In this document: in pieces, positions 34,955-44,911 of the stretch | Layout of the letters: every line of letters starts with the position of its first letter | Position numbering within the stretch: the stretch's first letter is position 1 | Assembly: GCF_036227605.1 (NCBI RefSeq) | Contig: NZ_CP109487.1 | Span: 9,225,001 to 9,289,000, forward strand | Source: Streptomyces sp. NBC_01439 | GTDB taxonomy: Bacteria; Actinomycetota; Actinomycetes; Streptomycetales; Streptomycetaceae | Length of the DNA: 64,000 nt | Reading direction: 5' to 3' | Program-made: the position numbers and the translations under genes | Notes under the pieces: generated by a model | The model's input: the letters and a program-made list of their open reading frames with translations, nothing else | Databases searched by the model: none | What the model was told of the DNA's origin: nothing

Positions 34955-35791
34955 GGAACGACCGTAGGCCAGCCAACGCGCCGGCTGGTATCCCCTTGGA
35001 GGAAACCACCGGGTCTCGCGACTGCCGTGACCTTGGAGAGCGCCGGTCTTCCGGCCGCCGCATCGAGCCGGGGCAACGCGCATCCCTGGCATGGAGCTCA
35101 CCAGTAGCCGCGGCGGCGTTCGGCGCCGCGTCGGACCTCGCGCCGACACTCCGGGCAGTTCGGCAGGCAGCTCATCCGGCGCGGCCGATCCCTCTTGGCC
35201 CAGCTGAACCCGTACAAGGCTGTGGCCGTGCTGCACGGCTGGATCTCTTCGTCCTCAGTGGCATGCGAGCCGTAGCCCGGTACGTTCCAGGTGACCGTTG
35301 CCTCCCTGACGTACGGTGCGCCCTTGGGTCAGTCATAGATCGATTCGGTCGTGGCACAGCGTATGAGCAGGTCAGGCCTAGTTCAGCGCTTGCCGTACCG
35401 GAGCTGCGAGCTGGCATCGACCGAGTCGGGCTCGAAGGACGGGTCGCAGTCGTTTGCGTGATCTCACGAGCCCGGCTTCTGGTAGCGCATCAGCGAGCGG
35501 GACATCAACAGCAGCCGCGCCAGGTCGCGCTGACCAAACCGAACGGTTCTCGCCTCCGAGGCGTAGCCGTACGCCGGGTCGTGGGCGGGCTTCTTCGACA
35601 TCGGTCCTGGTTCGCGCTGCTCCGGCGGTCAGCCCTCGGACACCGACATCCGCGCCTGGCTTTCGGCGTGCGGGGCGGACGACCAGGCCGACGATGATCG
35701 ATCCGCTCCACGGCTGAATCCACGGCGGACGCGGTCGGGGAGGCGGGCGTGGCGTCGGGATTTGTGCGGGTTGTCGGGTGATGATGGCGAA
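34955..35791. other. gene-free stretch with scraps
   Basis: A minus-strand ending near 35380 (NDCDPSFEPDSVDASSQLRY then GKR*) looks like a gene 3' end, but no body is present. Nothing else supported. Confidence 0.3.
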
Positions 35792-36427
35792 GTGCGACTT
35801 GATCATGTGTCCTATGCGGTGGCCCGCGACAGCTTCGTCTCGACCGTCCAGTGGATCGGATCGGCCCTCGGCGCCGGGTTCGTCGACGGGGGCGTGCACC
35901 CGAGATTCGGCACCCGCAACTTCATTCTCCCGCTGAGCGGCGGCACCTACGTCGAGGTCGTCACCACACTCGACCACCCCGCCGCCGACCGCGCACCCTT
36001 CGGCCAGGCGGTTGCGCGCCGCGCCGCCGAAGGAGGCGGTTGGCTCGGTTGGGTGGTCTCCGTCGACGACATCGCCCCGGTCGAGGCCCGCCTCGGCCGC
36101 ACCTCGGCCGAAGGCCACCGTGTCCGCCCCGACGGATTCGACCTGAGGTGGAAGCAGATCGGCTTGCTGGAACTGTTGGAAGACCCGCAACTGCCTTACT
36201 TCCTACAGTGGTTGGTCCCCAGCGAGGAGCGCCCGAGTGCCGACCCGCGTACCTCCAGCACCATCCACGGGGTCTCCATCGCCGGCGACGCCGCCTCCAT
36301 CGCCGAGTTCCTCGGAGAACCGGCCGACCACCCCCTCGACCAGATCGACGTCACCTGGGTCGAGGACGAGGAACCGGGCCTGGTATCGGTCGAGTTCGCC
36401 ACCGCCCATGGCCCGGTCACGATCTGA
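35792..36427 (+). CDS. VOC-family (glyoxalase-like domain) protein
   Basis: 211 aa from GTG 35792, the codon that gives the usual family start VRLDHVSYAVARD. Two beta-alpha-beta modules are seen: HVSYAV with FGTRNFILPLSGGTYVEVV, and STIHGVSIAG with EPGLVSVEFATAHGP. The first His and the Glu of YVEVV are candidate metal ligands. Related proteins include ring-cleavage dioxygenase and antibiotic-binding folds; the substrate is unknown. Monocistronic. Confidence 0.85.
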   Translation: MRLDHVSYAVARDSFVSTVQWIGSALGAGFVDGGVHPRFGTRNFILPLSGGTYVEVVTTLDHPAADRAPFGQAVARRAAEGGGWLGWVVSVDDIAPVEARLGRTSAEGHRVRPDGFDLRWKQIGLLELLEDPQLPYFLQWLVPSEERPSADPRTSSTIHGVSIAGDAASIAEFLGEPADHPLDQIDVTWVEDEEPGLVSVEFATAHGPVTI

Positions 36428-36656
36428 CCGGGGCCCGACTGCCCCGCGGGAGCAGCCGGCCGGGGTCTCCTGGCTAGCGCGCGTCTCTTTTATGGGTTGG
36501 TGAGTCGATCGGATGTGTCTGCCCGGTTGGGACCTGCCCGGGCGATCACGTATGCGCCGGATGACGAGGATTACCGCCGCAGTTGCGCCAAGGGGGTTTT
36601 CGAGCCCGACCCGGACACTTCCGCAGCCACCGAATTCGTGCTCGGGGGACAGGCGA

Positions 36657-36790
36657 TGGGCAAGGAGTTCCGAGTAGCCGTGGGTGTGGTGACGCCGTTC
36701 GCCGCGCCGTCGCTGGCAGCGTGCGAAGGTTCCTCCGGCGACGGGGCGGATGGAGCGAAGGGTGATGCGCCCAGGGTGAACCCGCCGCGC
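36657..36790 (+). pseudogene. 5' fragment of a lipoprotein gene
   Basis: ATG 36657 starts a lipoprotein-type signal (KEFRVAVGVVTPFAAPSLAAC, lipobox SLAAC written without Leu at -3 strictness) followed by a Gly/Asp linker (SSGDGADGAKGD). The frame then becomes non-coding, so only the export signal remains. Confidence 0.45.
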
Positions 36791-36805
36791 GAGCGACCCA
36801 GGCCC

Positions 36806-37030
36806 TCACCTCACGCACCACCTCCACCAGCGTGGTTCGTTCTGGCCCCTGGCCCAGCGGCCGACTTGCTTGGGGTCTTCGATGGCGGCGAGGCGCGCGA
36901 CGACGCGCTGGCTGAACTGGCCCTGCAGGAAGCTCGCGATCCCCTGGATCTTCAGTTCGGCCGTGTCGAGGCAGGCGCGGTTTTCGGCTCTTTCAGCCTG
37001 AGCCAGTTCACCGATGTGGAGGACAGGGGT
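36806..37030 (-). pseudogene. fragment of a DNA-binding / antitoxin-like protein gene
   Basis: The minus strand encodes DTAELKIQGIASFLQGQFSQ followed by RVVARLAAIEDPKQVGRWAR and GQNEPR, the helix-turn-helix pattern (DPKxVGRWAxGxxxPR) of Xre-like regulators related to Xre-MbcA-ParS proteins. Both ends are lost. Confidence 0.5.
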
Positions 37031-37425
37031 CACCGTGTGGCTCGACCGCCGAAACACCGACGACGAGGCCTCCCTCGCGGTCCTCATCCAGACCCTGGGC
37101 ATCCCGGGCGACCGTGTACGACACCTCACCTGGTGCCCGCACCCGGTGGTCCAGTTGCTGTCGCCGTCCCCTCCCGAAGGCGGCCGGCGTTCATCACGCT
37201 GGACAGGCTTTCTCCGGAAGCGCAGTAAGGCTGGGGACGGTTTCGCCACCTCCTAGTGCCGCATCAGGCAACGTTCGCCTCGCTGTGACTTGTCGTCTGG
37301 TTGCTGGGTCGAACAGCGCGAGCATGCAGTCTCATCGAGGTTTTCGCCAGGCACACCGGCCAGGCCCTGGAACCTGCGCCGTCGACCGGGGCCCTTGCCT
37401 GAAGCATCATCAGATGAGCCTTTCG

Positions 37426-37939
37426 TCAGGTTTGGTTGCCTGAGGGAGCAACATAAGAACGCATCTGCGCGACGCGCCCGTCGGCCGTAATCCATTCAGC
37501 TGCGGAACTGCCGGCGTACCGCCATCCGGCACGTTCATAGAGGTTGATGGCCGCGGTCGCCCCGGCTTCGACTTCCAGAACGGGCCTGAGTCCGTCGGCT
37601 GCAGCTACTTCGATCGCCTTGTCCAGCAGCTTCGCGGCCACCCCTCGTCGGCGGGCGCCAATACTGACGAAGAACCGCGCCACGGACACCAGACGCTGCG
37701 AAGGCAGACCGACAGCGATGGCCAGCGCCTCCCCGGGACGAGCGAGGGCCAGATGACCCCAGGACAGCCGAACCATCCACGGCCACCCAGGCATCGAGCA
37801 TGCTTCTGGGAGTCAGTCAACCTTCGGGATCGACAGGCCAATCCACTGGATAGCGATCTGCCGCATGGACCGTGGCGAGTGCCTGTACGCAGCCGTGCAT
37901 GTCGTCATCGGCGCGAGGGCGAAGCGTCAGTTCGTTCAT
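37426..37939 (-). pseudogene. GNAT acetyltransferase with a nonsense codon and a frameshift
   Basis: From ATG 37939 the minus strand reads NELTLRPRADDDMHGCVQAL and on to WPVDPEG, then TGA (37817-37819) where family members have Trp (GWLTP), then LTPRSMLDAWVAVDGSAVLG. One extra G near 37760 shifts the frame; after it GHLALARPGEA, ARRRGVAAKLL (acetyl-CoA loop) and AINLYERAGWRY follow to the stop at 37426. All parts of the fold are present, so the damage is recent. Confidence 0.85.
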
Positions 37940-38015
37940 TCCAGGATCTTGACACGTCGCCGTTCACGATGAAGTCCCCACTCCACAGTCCGGAAAGGGT
38001 GCTCACAATGATCGC

Positions 38016-38111
38016 GTGGCTATACGCGTGCGTGTGCGTCAGATCGATGACGACGAGGGGCAACGGCTGCTGCGGATCGTCCGCTGGGGTACTGGGTCGT
38101 TGGTGACCTGA
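38016..38111 (+). pseudogene. IS630-type transposase N-terminal scrap
   Basis: GTG 38016 opens VAIRVRVRQIDDDEGQRLLR then IVRWGTGSLVT*, the extreme N-terminus of the same IS630 type as the relic at 31746-31960 (EIDDDE... SRGIGSV). Ends by a TGA where the parent reads TWRRAQM. Confidence 0.65.
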
Positions 38112-38193
38112 CGGCGGGCTCAGATGGTGCCGCGGAAGCGGATACCCATGAGCCGCTGGACGAGTGCACGGGCAAGCTGCGTAGCATCCCCGG

Positions 38194-38590
38194 ATGCCAA
38201 TCACCAGTTACCTCTTACACGGGCCGCGAGTGGTCATACGCCGCGTCCGCAGTCAGGACTACGACGAACTCACAGCGCTTGCCCCGGAGAGCGCCGCGGT
38301 GCTTCGCCGCTGTCTGGCGCCCGCGAGAACACAGTGGAAGCGTTCGAGAGCTACCTCGAACGACTTGAGCAGCCCACCCGTGCGGGCCTCGTGATTTGCC
38401 CGCACAGCACCGGTGCGGTCACATTCAGCCGGACAACACTTCCTTGCTGAACCTCGTCAAGCGCGGACTGGGCTACCAGCGCGAGGGCTATTCCGCAGTC
38501 TTCCAGTTCATCAACGGCGAGTGGAGGGAGCACGAGTGCTGGGTGATCACCGCCGAGATGCACAGACAGCAGCACAGCTTATGCCCCCTG
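38194..38590 (+). pseudogene. RimJ/RimL-type acetyltransferase gene with an internal deletion
   Basis: Starts PITSYLLHGPRVVIRRVRSQ (ATG 38194). A frame change near 38325 leads to NTVEAFESYLERLEQPTRAG, then the sequence jumps from the beta-strand ICPHSTGAV directly to IQPDNTSLLNLVKRGLGYQR and EGYSAVFQFINGEWREHE. The middle third, including the acetyl-CoA-binding loop, is deleted. Confidence 0.75.
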
Positions 38591-38825
38591 ACACTCTGCG
38601 GGGTGAGATCGGGGGACAGCTGCGCAGCCAGCCGACGCTGACGCTCGGACAGCCCAACTCAACCGCCCTACACGACACTTGGCGGGGATGGCTCAGGCAT
38701 GGGCGCTGAGATCCCGTACCAGCTGTAGGTTCACAAGAACCGCACACCATAATTTCAGCGTCGATTGCATACACAGGCCATACTGGACCGCTCGCGGACG
38801 CGATCATGGACGGTAGAAGTACGCG

Positions 38826-39965
38826 TCAGCTCATCCGCAGACCGACTGCCAGCGTCAGTTCAAGGACTCGGTCCGGCGATGTGAGATCCGGAAACAGCTC
38901 CCGCAGTTGCGACATCCGGTACCGGACGGTCTGGGGATGGACGAACAGCGCCGCCGCCACCTCATCCCGCCTGCCCTGGTGCATCAGCCACGCCCGCAGC
39001 GTCTCCTCCAGCCGCCGCGCGGTCGCGACGGGCAAGGTCCGCAACGGCGCGAGGGCACGGGCACGCAGGTCTGCGAACGCGTCCACGTCGGCGCTCAGCA
39101 CCAGCTCGGGCAGGTGGTCCTCGGTGTCGCGGATATCGGAGGAGAGGGAGCGCGCGCGTGCCGCCCGTGCGTACGAGGCGGACGCACGAGTCCACGGCCG
39201 GGCCGGGCCGACCACTGCGGTGCGGTCGGTCAGCTGCCGCAAGAGACGTGATCGGTCCGCATCGGGGACGAGCAGCACACCGGTGGCGTCTGGCAGATCG
39301 TCGAGGACGAGGGTGCTCGGGTCGAGCGCGCGGTAGGCAGGCCGGGCCTGGGCGGCGGGCAGCAGGACCGCGGTCAGTGAAACCGGAGGCTGCCACCCGG
39401 CCCGTTGAACAGAGGCCAGCAGCACGTCCGGGCTCGCGCCGGTGAGGAGGTCGCGGGCCAGGTGTTCCAGGTGGCGCTCTTGGTCCCGACCCCGGGCGGC
39501 CAGTTCGTCGGCGTGGCCCGCGGCGCTCGCGGCGGAGAGCTCGTCGATGTAGGCGAAGGTCAGCTCGGCGAACTTGGCGACCTCGGCGGCGGGCAGACCT
39601 GCGGGAACCGCACCCGCTGCCAGGCATCGCCAGGCTACGCGGGCGCCGACGCGGTAGGCGCTGAGCAGGGCGTCCATCGAACGGCCGTCGCGCACCTCGC
39701 CGCGGCCCAGCTCGTAGGCTGCGTCACCGGCGTCGCCGCCCGTGGCGTTCCCGCTCGCGAGGTCCAGGTAGTGCCCCAGGGCGGTGCGGACGGCACGGCG
39801 GATGGTGCCGCCCATGCGGCCCGAAAGGGCGTTGGCGTAGGGAGGCACCTCGTCGATGATCGCCTGGACGACCTCGTCGGCGGTGGTTTTCAGCGCGGCC
39901 CGAAGTGCGGTGACCGTCGTCTCATCCAGGGCCAGTTCGGTGGCCCTCCGGAGTGCATGGCTCAT
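38826..39965 (-). CDS. PucR-family transcriptional regulator, probable regulator of the desaturase operon
   Basis: 379 aa. The N-terminal 150 residues are an all-helical sensor region (IDEVPPYANALSGRMGGTIR; LLSAYRVGARVAWRCLAAGA) of the RsbT-co-antagonist/PucR type; the C-terminal HTH_30 domain reads RRLEETLRAWLMHQGRRDEV, AAALFVHPQTVRYRMSQLRE and ELTLAVGLRM. It is divergent from the ferredoxin reductase gene with 86 bp between starts, an arrangement conserved for regulators of this desaturase system (family knowledge), so lipid-desaturation control is inferred. Confidence 0.9.
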   Translation of the reverse strand: MSHALRRATELALDETTVTALRAALKTTADEVVQAIIDEVPPYANALSGRMGGTIRRAVRTALGHYLDLASGNATGGDAGDAAYELGRGEVRDGRSMDALLSAYRVGARVAWRCLAAGAVPAGLPAAEVAKFAELTFAYIDELSAASAAGHADELAARGRDQERHLEHLARDLLTGASPDVLLASVQRAGWQPPVSLTAVLLPAAQARPAYRALDPSTLVLDDLPDATGVLLVPDADRSRLLRQLTDRTAVVGPARPWTRASASYARAARARSLSSDIRDTEDHLPELVLSADVDAFADLRARALAPLRTLPVATARRLEETLRAWLMHQGRRDEVAAALFVHPQTVRYRMSQLRELFPDLTSPDRVLELTLAVGLRMS

Positions 39966-40051
39966 GTTTTATTCTCTGTGAACAATTCAGCCGACCAAAT
40001 TTACGTCCTGCGGTCAAGACTTTACGCCTTGAAGCGCATCAAGCTGGAGTC

Positions 40052-41107
40052 ATGACGAGTACAGCCCTCCGCAGTAGGGCGTGGAAACTGCTGGAGATGG
40101 TCACGACGCCGCTGCTGCCGTCGGACTACCTCGACCTGGTCAGCCCGCTGCGTGCGGGTGCGGATCTGCGAGGGCGCATCGAGGCCGTGCATCCCGAGAC
40201 GGGTGACGCCGCGACCATCGTGATCAGGCCGGGGCGGGGCTGGCGCGGGCACACGGCCGGTCAGTACGTGAGGATCGGGGTCGACGTCGACGGGAGGCGC
40301 CTGTGGCGTGCCTACTCCCTCACCTCGCCGACAAACCGCCAGGACGGCCGCCTCACGATCACCGTGAAGGCGATCCCGGACGGCAAGGTCAGCAACCACC
40401 TGGTCCGCAGCGCGAAACCGGGCACCTTGATCCAGCTCGACCAGGCAACCGGTGACTTCGTGCTGCCGGAGGCCAAGCCCGCGAAGGTGCTCTACCTGAC
40501 GGCCGGCAGCGGCATCACGCCCGTGATGGGCATGCTGCGCGACGTCGAGTTCGACGATGCCGTCATGGTCCACTGCGCGCCACAGCCGCAAGACGTGATC
40601 TTCCGCAACGAACTGCACGACATGGTCGCGGACAAGAAGCTGCGGCTCACCGAGGTGCACACCGACACGGACGGCATGCTCGACATGGCCCGTCTCGACG
40701 AACTGGTACCCGACTGGGCCGAGCGCGAGACCTGGGCCTGCGGGCCCGCGGGCCTGCTCGACGCCGCCGAACGGCTCTGGAGCGAACACGGCGTCCAAGA
40801 GCGCCTGCACACCGAACGTTTCCGCCCCGGCATCGTCGTCGCCGGTGACGGCGGCGAGGTCACGTTCAGCGCCACCGGCAAGACCGTTGACGCGGACGGC
40901 GCCACGCCGTTGCTGGACGTCGGCGAGGAGGCCGGCGTGCTCATGCCGTCCGGGTGTCGCATGGGCATCTGCTTCGGCTGCGTCACGCCGCTCAAGGCGG
41001 GCGCCGTCCGCGACCTGCGCACCGGCGAGATCACCGAGGCCGAGCCGGGCGTCCTCATCCAGACCTGCGTGTCCGCCGCGGCGGGCCCCTGCGACATCGA
41101 ACGGTAG
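40052..41107 (+). CDS. ferredoxin reductase, electron donor for the adjacent desaturase
   Basis: 351 aa from ATG 40052 (GGAG upstream). Order of domains: FAD-binding barrel (about 55-145, RAYSLTSP binds FAD), NAD(P)H domain (LTAGSGITPVMGML; WACGPAGLLDAAE) and C-terminal plant-type [2Fe-2S] domain with CRMGICFGCV and a final Cys in LIQTCVS (C-x4-C-x2-C-x28-C pattern). It passes electrons from NAD(P)H to the membrane desaturase encoded 7 bp downstream, like mycobacterial Rv3230c with DesA3. Confidence 0.93.
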   Translation: MTSTALRSRAWKLLEMVTTPLLPSDYLDLVSPLRAGADLRGRIEAVHPETGDAATIVIRPGRGWRGHTAGQYVRIGVDVDGRRLWRAYSLTSPTNRQDGRLTITVKAIPDGKVSNHLVRSAKPGTLIQLDQATGDFVLPEAKPAKVLYLTAGSGITPVMGMLRDVEFDDAVMVHCAPQPQDVIFRNELHDMVADKKLRLTEVHTDTDGMLDMARLDELVPDWAERETWACGPAGLLDAAERLWSEHGVQERLHTERFRPGIVVAGDGGEVTFSATGKTVDADGATPLLDVGEEAGVLMPSGCRMGICFGCVTPLKAGAVRDLRTGEITEAEPGVLIQTCVSAAAGPCDIER

Positions 41108-41114
41108 GAGCACC

Positions 41115-42233
41115 TTGACCGCCATCGACCCCACCGCCCACCTGACCGCGGAGCAGATCGAGGAGCTCGGCCGCGAGCTGGACGCGATCCGCGACGAGGT
41201 GATCGCCAGCCGCGGCGAGAAGGACGCCGCCTACATCCGAAAGGTCATCTCGGCGCAGCGCAAGCTCGAGCTGGTCAGCAGGGGCGTGCTGCTGTTCTCG
41301 TTCTTCCCGCCCGCTTGGCTGATCGGCACCGCCGGACTGTCCGTGGCGAAGATCATGGACAACATGGAGATCGGCCACAACATCCTGCACGGTCAGTGGG
41401 ACTGGATGAGGGACCCGAAGATCCACTCCACCACCTGGGAATGGGATCACGTCTCGCCGTCCGAGCAGTGGAAGCACTCGCACAACGAGCTGCACCACAC
41501 GTACACGAACGTGATCGGCAAGGACAACGACCTCGGCTACGGCATCATGCGCGTCGACGAGGACCAGAGGTGGCACCCGTTCCACCTCGGCCAGCCGCTG
41601 TGGAACTTCATCAACGCCTGCTTCTTCGAGTACGGCATCGCAGCGTACGACCTGGAGCTCGGCAGGAACCTGAGCAAGCGCCGCCGCAAGAACCCGGAGT
41701 TCCGCGCGCGGGCCAAGGCCGTGGGCCGCAAGATCCGCAAGCAGGTGCTCAAGGACTACGTGATCCACCCGCTGCTGTCCGGCCCGTCGTTCCTCACCAC
41801 GCTCGCCGCCACGTTCACCGCGAACCTGGTCCGCAACATCTGGTCCCACTCGGTGATCATGTGCGGGCACTTCCCCGAGGGCGTACAGGTCTTCGAGCGC
41901 CGGTCGATCAAGGGCGAGACGCGCGGCCAGTGGTACCTGCGCCAGATGATGGGCTCGGCGAACATCAGCGGCAGCAGAGCCATGCACTTCATGACCGGCA
42001 ACCTGTCGCACCAGATCGAGCACCACCTGTTCCCGGACCTGCCGAGCAACCGGTACGCCGAGGTCGCGGTGAAGGTGCGCGCGCTGTTCGAAAAGTACGA
42101 GCTGGAGTACGTCACCGGGCCGCTGCCCAAGCAGGTGTTCTCCGCGTGGCGCAAGGTCTTCCGGCTCTCGCTCCCGAACAAGAAGCCCAAGGTCAAGACG
42201 CCGAACCGCGATCAGGAACTGGTCGCTGCCTGA
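41115..42233 (+). CDS. membrane fatty-acid (acyl-CoA/acyl-lipid) desaturase
   Basis: 372 aa from TTG 41115 (TAGGAG upstream). The three His boxes of membrane di-iron desaturases are intact: GHNILHGQW, HSHNELHHTYTN and HQIEHHLFP. Two hydrophobic hairpins are present (LLFSFFPPAWLIGTAGL; FLTTLAATFTANLV). The closest functional model is the DesA3 acyl-CoA delta-9 desaturase partnered by an oxidoreductase. Cotranscribed with the ferredoxin reductase. Likely adjusts membrane fluidity under the divergent PucR regulator. Confidence 0.95.
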   Translation: MTAIDPTAHLTAEQIEELGRELDAIRDEVIASRGEKDAAYIRKVISAQRKLELVSRGVLLFSFFPPAWLIGTAGLSVAKIMDNMEIGHNILHGQWDWMRDPKIHSTTWEWDHVSPSEQWKHSHNELHHTYTNVIGKDNDLGYGIMRVDEDQRWHPFHLGQPLWNFINACFFEYGIAAYDLELGRNLSKRRRKNPEFRARAKAVGRKIRKQVLKDYVIHPLLSGPSFLTTLAATFTANLVRNIWSHSVIMCGHFPEGVQVFERRSIKGETRGQWYLRQMMGSANISGSRAMHFMTGNLSHQIEHHLFPDLPSNRYAEVAVKVRALFEKYELEYVTGPLPKQVFSAWRKVFRLSLPNKKPKVKTPNRDQELVAA

Positions 42234-42828
42234 GTCCCGGTTGTGGTTCAGACCCTTCGGCCGTACCGGCAGCACCGACGGGTTCGGTGAGAGCCGTTGC
42301 GGACGGTGGGCGGCCGCGACATCACACCGTACGACACGGGAACCGGGGCGGCCCGGCGTCTGGCTGCGCTGCCTGGAGGCGCGCCAGGAGTTCAGCACAC
42401 AGCAGCCCCCGGCGAGGTGGCGTAGTGCGCTGACCTGCCGTGGTCGGGCCGGTAGCCGGGTGCGTACGCGCACTCGGTTCGCCGACGGGCGGGCCGGGTG
42501 GAAGGCACGGGCTGCGACGTGGACACTGCCGGAACCTCTACCTGCACCGGCGTGACCCGCCAGGTCCTCACCCCAGATCGAGCGGGACTCCGTCGCGGTG
42601 GAGGCGGCCCCGGGGACGACCGAGCAGCACCGGTGTGGCGGGGGTTCGCCCGCCGGATGTCGCACCCTCCGCCCGTCCCGGACCCGGACCCGCACACGCA
42701 CTGGACACACCCGGACGGGCGGCCGTCGGGCCTCCGGGCGGTGTTGCGTACGTGTCGGAGTCATCCGCGGCACACAGTGAACGAGCGGCGCGGGCCGCAT
42801 CGAAGCGACACGTGAGAGAGGTGGTCGT
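42234..42828. other. gene-free stretch
   Basis: Open frames on both strands are Arg/Pro-rich and have no start signal or family; they look like GC-rich noise. The promoter of the downstream oxidoreductase should lie at the right end. Confidence 0.35.
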
Positions 42829-44082
42829 ATGTCCTCGGGCCTCGACACGACTGACGTGCTGATCGTCGGTGCCGGAGCCGCCGGGTTGGCGTGCGCCCGG
42901 GACCTGCTGGCGGCCGGTGTGCGCGTACGGGTGGTGGAGGCCAGCGACGCGGTCGGCGGACGCATGCGTTCGGACCGGGTCGGGGGCTTCGTCGTGGACC
43001 GCGGGTTCCAGGTGTTCAACACCGCATACCCCCAGGTCCGTGGCAGGTTCGACCTGAAGAAACTCCGGCTCCGGCCCTTCACGCCGGGGTTCCTCGTTCA
43101 CACTCCGACCGGAAGACTCAGCTTCAACGACCCCACCCGTCGCCCGGGCACGCTGCCCGAGTTGCTCTCGGGTCGCCTCGCCGGCCGTCGCGACCTGGCC
43201 GCCCTCGGCCTGTTGTCTGCTCGTGACATGCTGCTGCCCCCGGCTCGGCTCAAACGACGGCCGGACACCACTGTCCGCACCGCGTTCGCCGACGCCGGGA
43301 TCTCCGAAGCGTTCGTCGAGCGATTCTTCCGCCCCTTCGTGTCGGGGGTCTTCCTGGAGGACGAACTGGAGACTTCCGCACGGGTGTTCCACATGGTGTG
43401 GCGGAGCATGCTGCGCGGAACGATCTGCCTGCCAACCGAGGGCATCGGGGCGGTCCCGCAGGCCCTTGCCGCCGACCTACCAGAGGGTGCCGTGCGGCTT
43501 GAGACCCCAGTGGCCGAGCTCACGGCCGACGGTGTGCTCACCACCGAGGGACGGGAGATCCCGGCACTCGCCGTCGTGGTCGCCACCGGCCCCGGGGGCG
43601 TCGCAACGCTGCTCCCCGAGGTGACCCTGCCCGCCTACCGAACGTTGACGACGTACTACCACGTCGCTCCGCGGTCCCCCCTCGGCGAGCCGACCCTACT
43701 CGTGGACACCCGCCGCCGCTTCCTCAACACCTGCGTCCTGAGCGACGTCGTGCCCGGCTACGCACCACCCGGCCACGCCCTCATCGCCACGTCGGTCACC
43801 GGCCGGGACGGGCAGGGCCGTGAGCGCGAGCTCCGAAAGGCGCTCGCGGAGGCGTACGGCACGGACACGGACGGCTGGGACCTCGTCACCGTCCGCACCA
43901 TCGAGGACGCACTGCCTTCCATGGCTCCGCCGCAGCCGCTGACCCGTACCACGCGCGTCGCGCCGGGCCGCTATGTGTGTGGTGATCACCGGGCCACCGG
44001 TTCCACCCAGGGCGCGCTGGCCTCCGGTGCGCGGGCCGCCCGCGAGGTGCTGCACGACCTGCGGCGCCATGGCGTGGCGTGA
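42829..44082 (+). CDS. FAD-dependent amine-oxidase/protoporphyrinogen-oxidase-like protein
   Basis: 417 aa; ATG preceded by GAGAGAGG. The Rossmann FAD motif VLIVGAGAAGLACARDL is at residues 10-26, followed by VVEASDAVGGRMRSDRV (the GGR motif of flavin amine oxidases) and a C-terminal FAD-contact GRYVCGDHRATGSTQGALAS. The middle is a substrate domain with LSGRLAGRRDLAALGLLSA. Carotenoid desaturases, monoamine oxidases and UDP-galactopyranose mutases share this build; the substrate is unknown. Confidence 0.9.
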   Translation: MSSGLDTTDVLIVGAGAAGLACARDLLAAGVRVRVVEASDAVGGRMRSDRVGGFVVDRGFQVFNTAYPQVRGRFDLKKLRLRPFTPGFLVHTPTGRLSFNDPTRRPGTLPELLSGRLAGRRDLAALGLLSARDMLLPPARLKRRPDTTVRTAFADAGISEAFVERFFRPFVSGVFLEDELETSARVFHMVWRSMLRGTICLPTEGIGAVPQALAADLPEGAVRLETPVAELTADGVLTTEGREIPALAVVVATGPGGVATLLPEVTLPAYRTLTTYYHVAPRSPLGEPTLLVDTRRRFLNTCVLSDVVPGYAPPGHALIATSVTGRDGQGRERELRKALAEAYGTDTDGWDLVTVRTIEDALPSMAPPQPLTRTTRVAPGRYVCGDHRATGSTQGALASGARAAREVLHDLRRHGVA

Positions 44083-44379
44083 ACGTACCCGTACCTCGTA
44101 CAGGCTTGAGCCGCGTCAGGCGGTGCAGCTGACGGCGCAGGGGATGGGTCTGGACAGGGTGGGGGTGCGGCTTTGGACTTCAAGGCCACTCCCGTGGCCA
44201 GGAGGCCCGCCTTGTGCCATCACCAGGCCGGTACCTCTCCCGGCGGGGATGGCGCCAGCCAACGAGCTCACCGGGCTTCGAGAGCCTCGGCCCGGGCCCG
44301 ACGCAGGGGCGGGCCCCGGCGAATGCCGCCCGAAGTGACCCGCCCGACTGTTCCGCTAGATCGGCAGGGAGCAAGTGAG
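44083..44379. other. gene-free stretch
   Basis: No frame with start or family; possibly the decayed 5' part of the CoA-transferase gene that follows. Confidence 0.3.
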
Positions 44380-44805
44380 AGGGATGACGAGTTCGCCCGG
44401 CCGTCCGGTGAGGCGGGTGTCCGTGACGGCCGGGCGGATCACGGTGACGGAAGCGGAGGAGCCGGCGGGGGCGGGCGAAATCGCCCCGGACCAGGTGCAC
44501 TTGCCCGGAGTGTTCGTCCAGCAGGTGGTAGAGGTCGTGGCCGCGGATCCTTGGGCGGACAAGCGGATCGAGCGGCGTACTGCGCGCCGACAGCAGGGCG
44601 AGGCGGTCAGGCGGTCTGAGATGGCACTGACACGTGAGCAGATGGCGGTGCGCGCCGCCCGCGAACTGCCCGCGGTCATCGACGTGTCCCCGCCGGGCTG
44701 CTGCTGCGGGAACTGGTCCACGGTGTCACCGTGGACGAGGTCCGTGCCGCCCCCGGCGTGGAGCTGACCGTCTCTGCGGAGCTGGAGATCAACGCCGACG
44801 GCTGA
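44380..44805 (+). pseudogene. collapsed 3-oxoacid CoA-transferase genes (A and B subunits)
   Basis: The plus strand reads AGRITVTEAEEPAGAGEIAP followed by DQVHLPGVFVQQVV and KRIERRTARR, the C-terminus of subunit A (family: xxITVAEAEEIVPxGELDPDxVHxPGVFV...KRIERRT). It is followed at once by ALTREQMAVRAARELP, the N-terminus of subunit B, and then by ELVHGVTVDEVRAAPGVELT near its end (TGA 44805). Most of both genes is deleted. Succinyl-CoA:3-oxoacid transferase activates acetoacetate, fitting the hydroxybutyrate dehydrogenase downstream. Confidence 0.8.
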
Positions 44806-44911
44806 CGGGCCACGGCTCCCGGCTGTTCGCGTCCGGCGCCTTCTGCGAAGCGGACCCCTCGGGCCCACTTCGGCGTTGCCGCAACAGCGCGCCACGAGAT
44901 CGTATGGTGCT

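Larger units (their letters stand above)
36428..37425. other. gene-poor stretch with two relics
   Basis: Only the fragments at 36657-36790 (+) and 36806-37030 (-) have recognisable protein features. Confidence 0.4.

Noticed and set aside
42234-42828. Possible gene between the desaturase and the FAD oxidoreductase
   Set aside because: All frames are Arg/Pro-rich, lack ribosome-binding sites and match no family that I recognise.
40022-43082. Long minus-strand frames opposite the ferredoxin reductase and desaturase genes
   Set aside because: Antisense frames of high-GC genes stay open by composition; the plus-strand products carry complete cofactor motifs.
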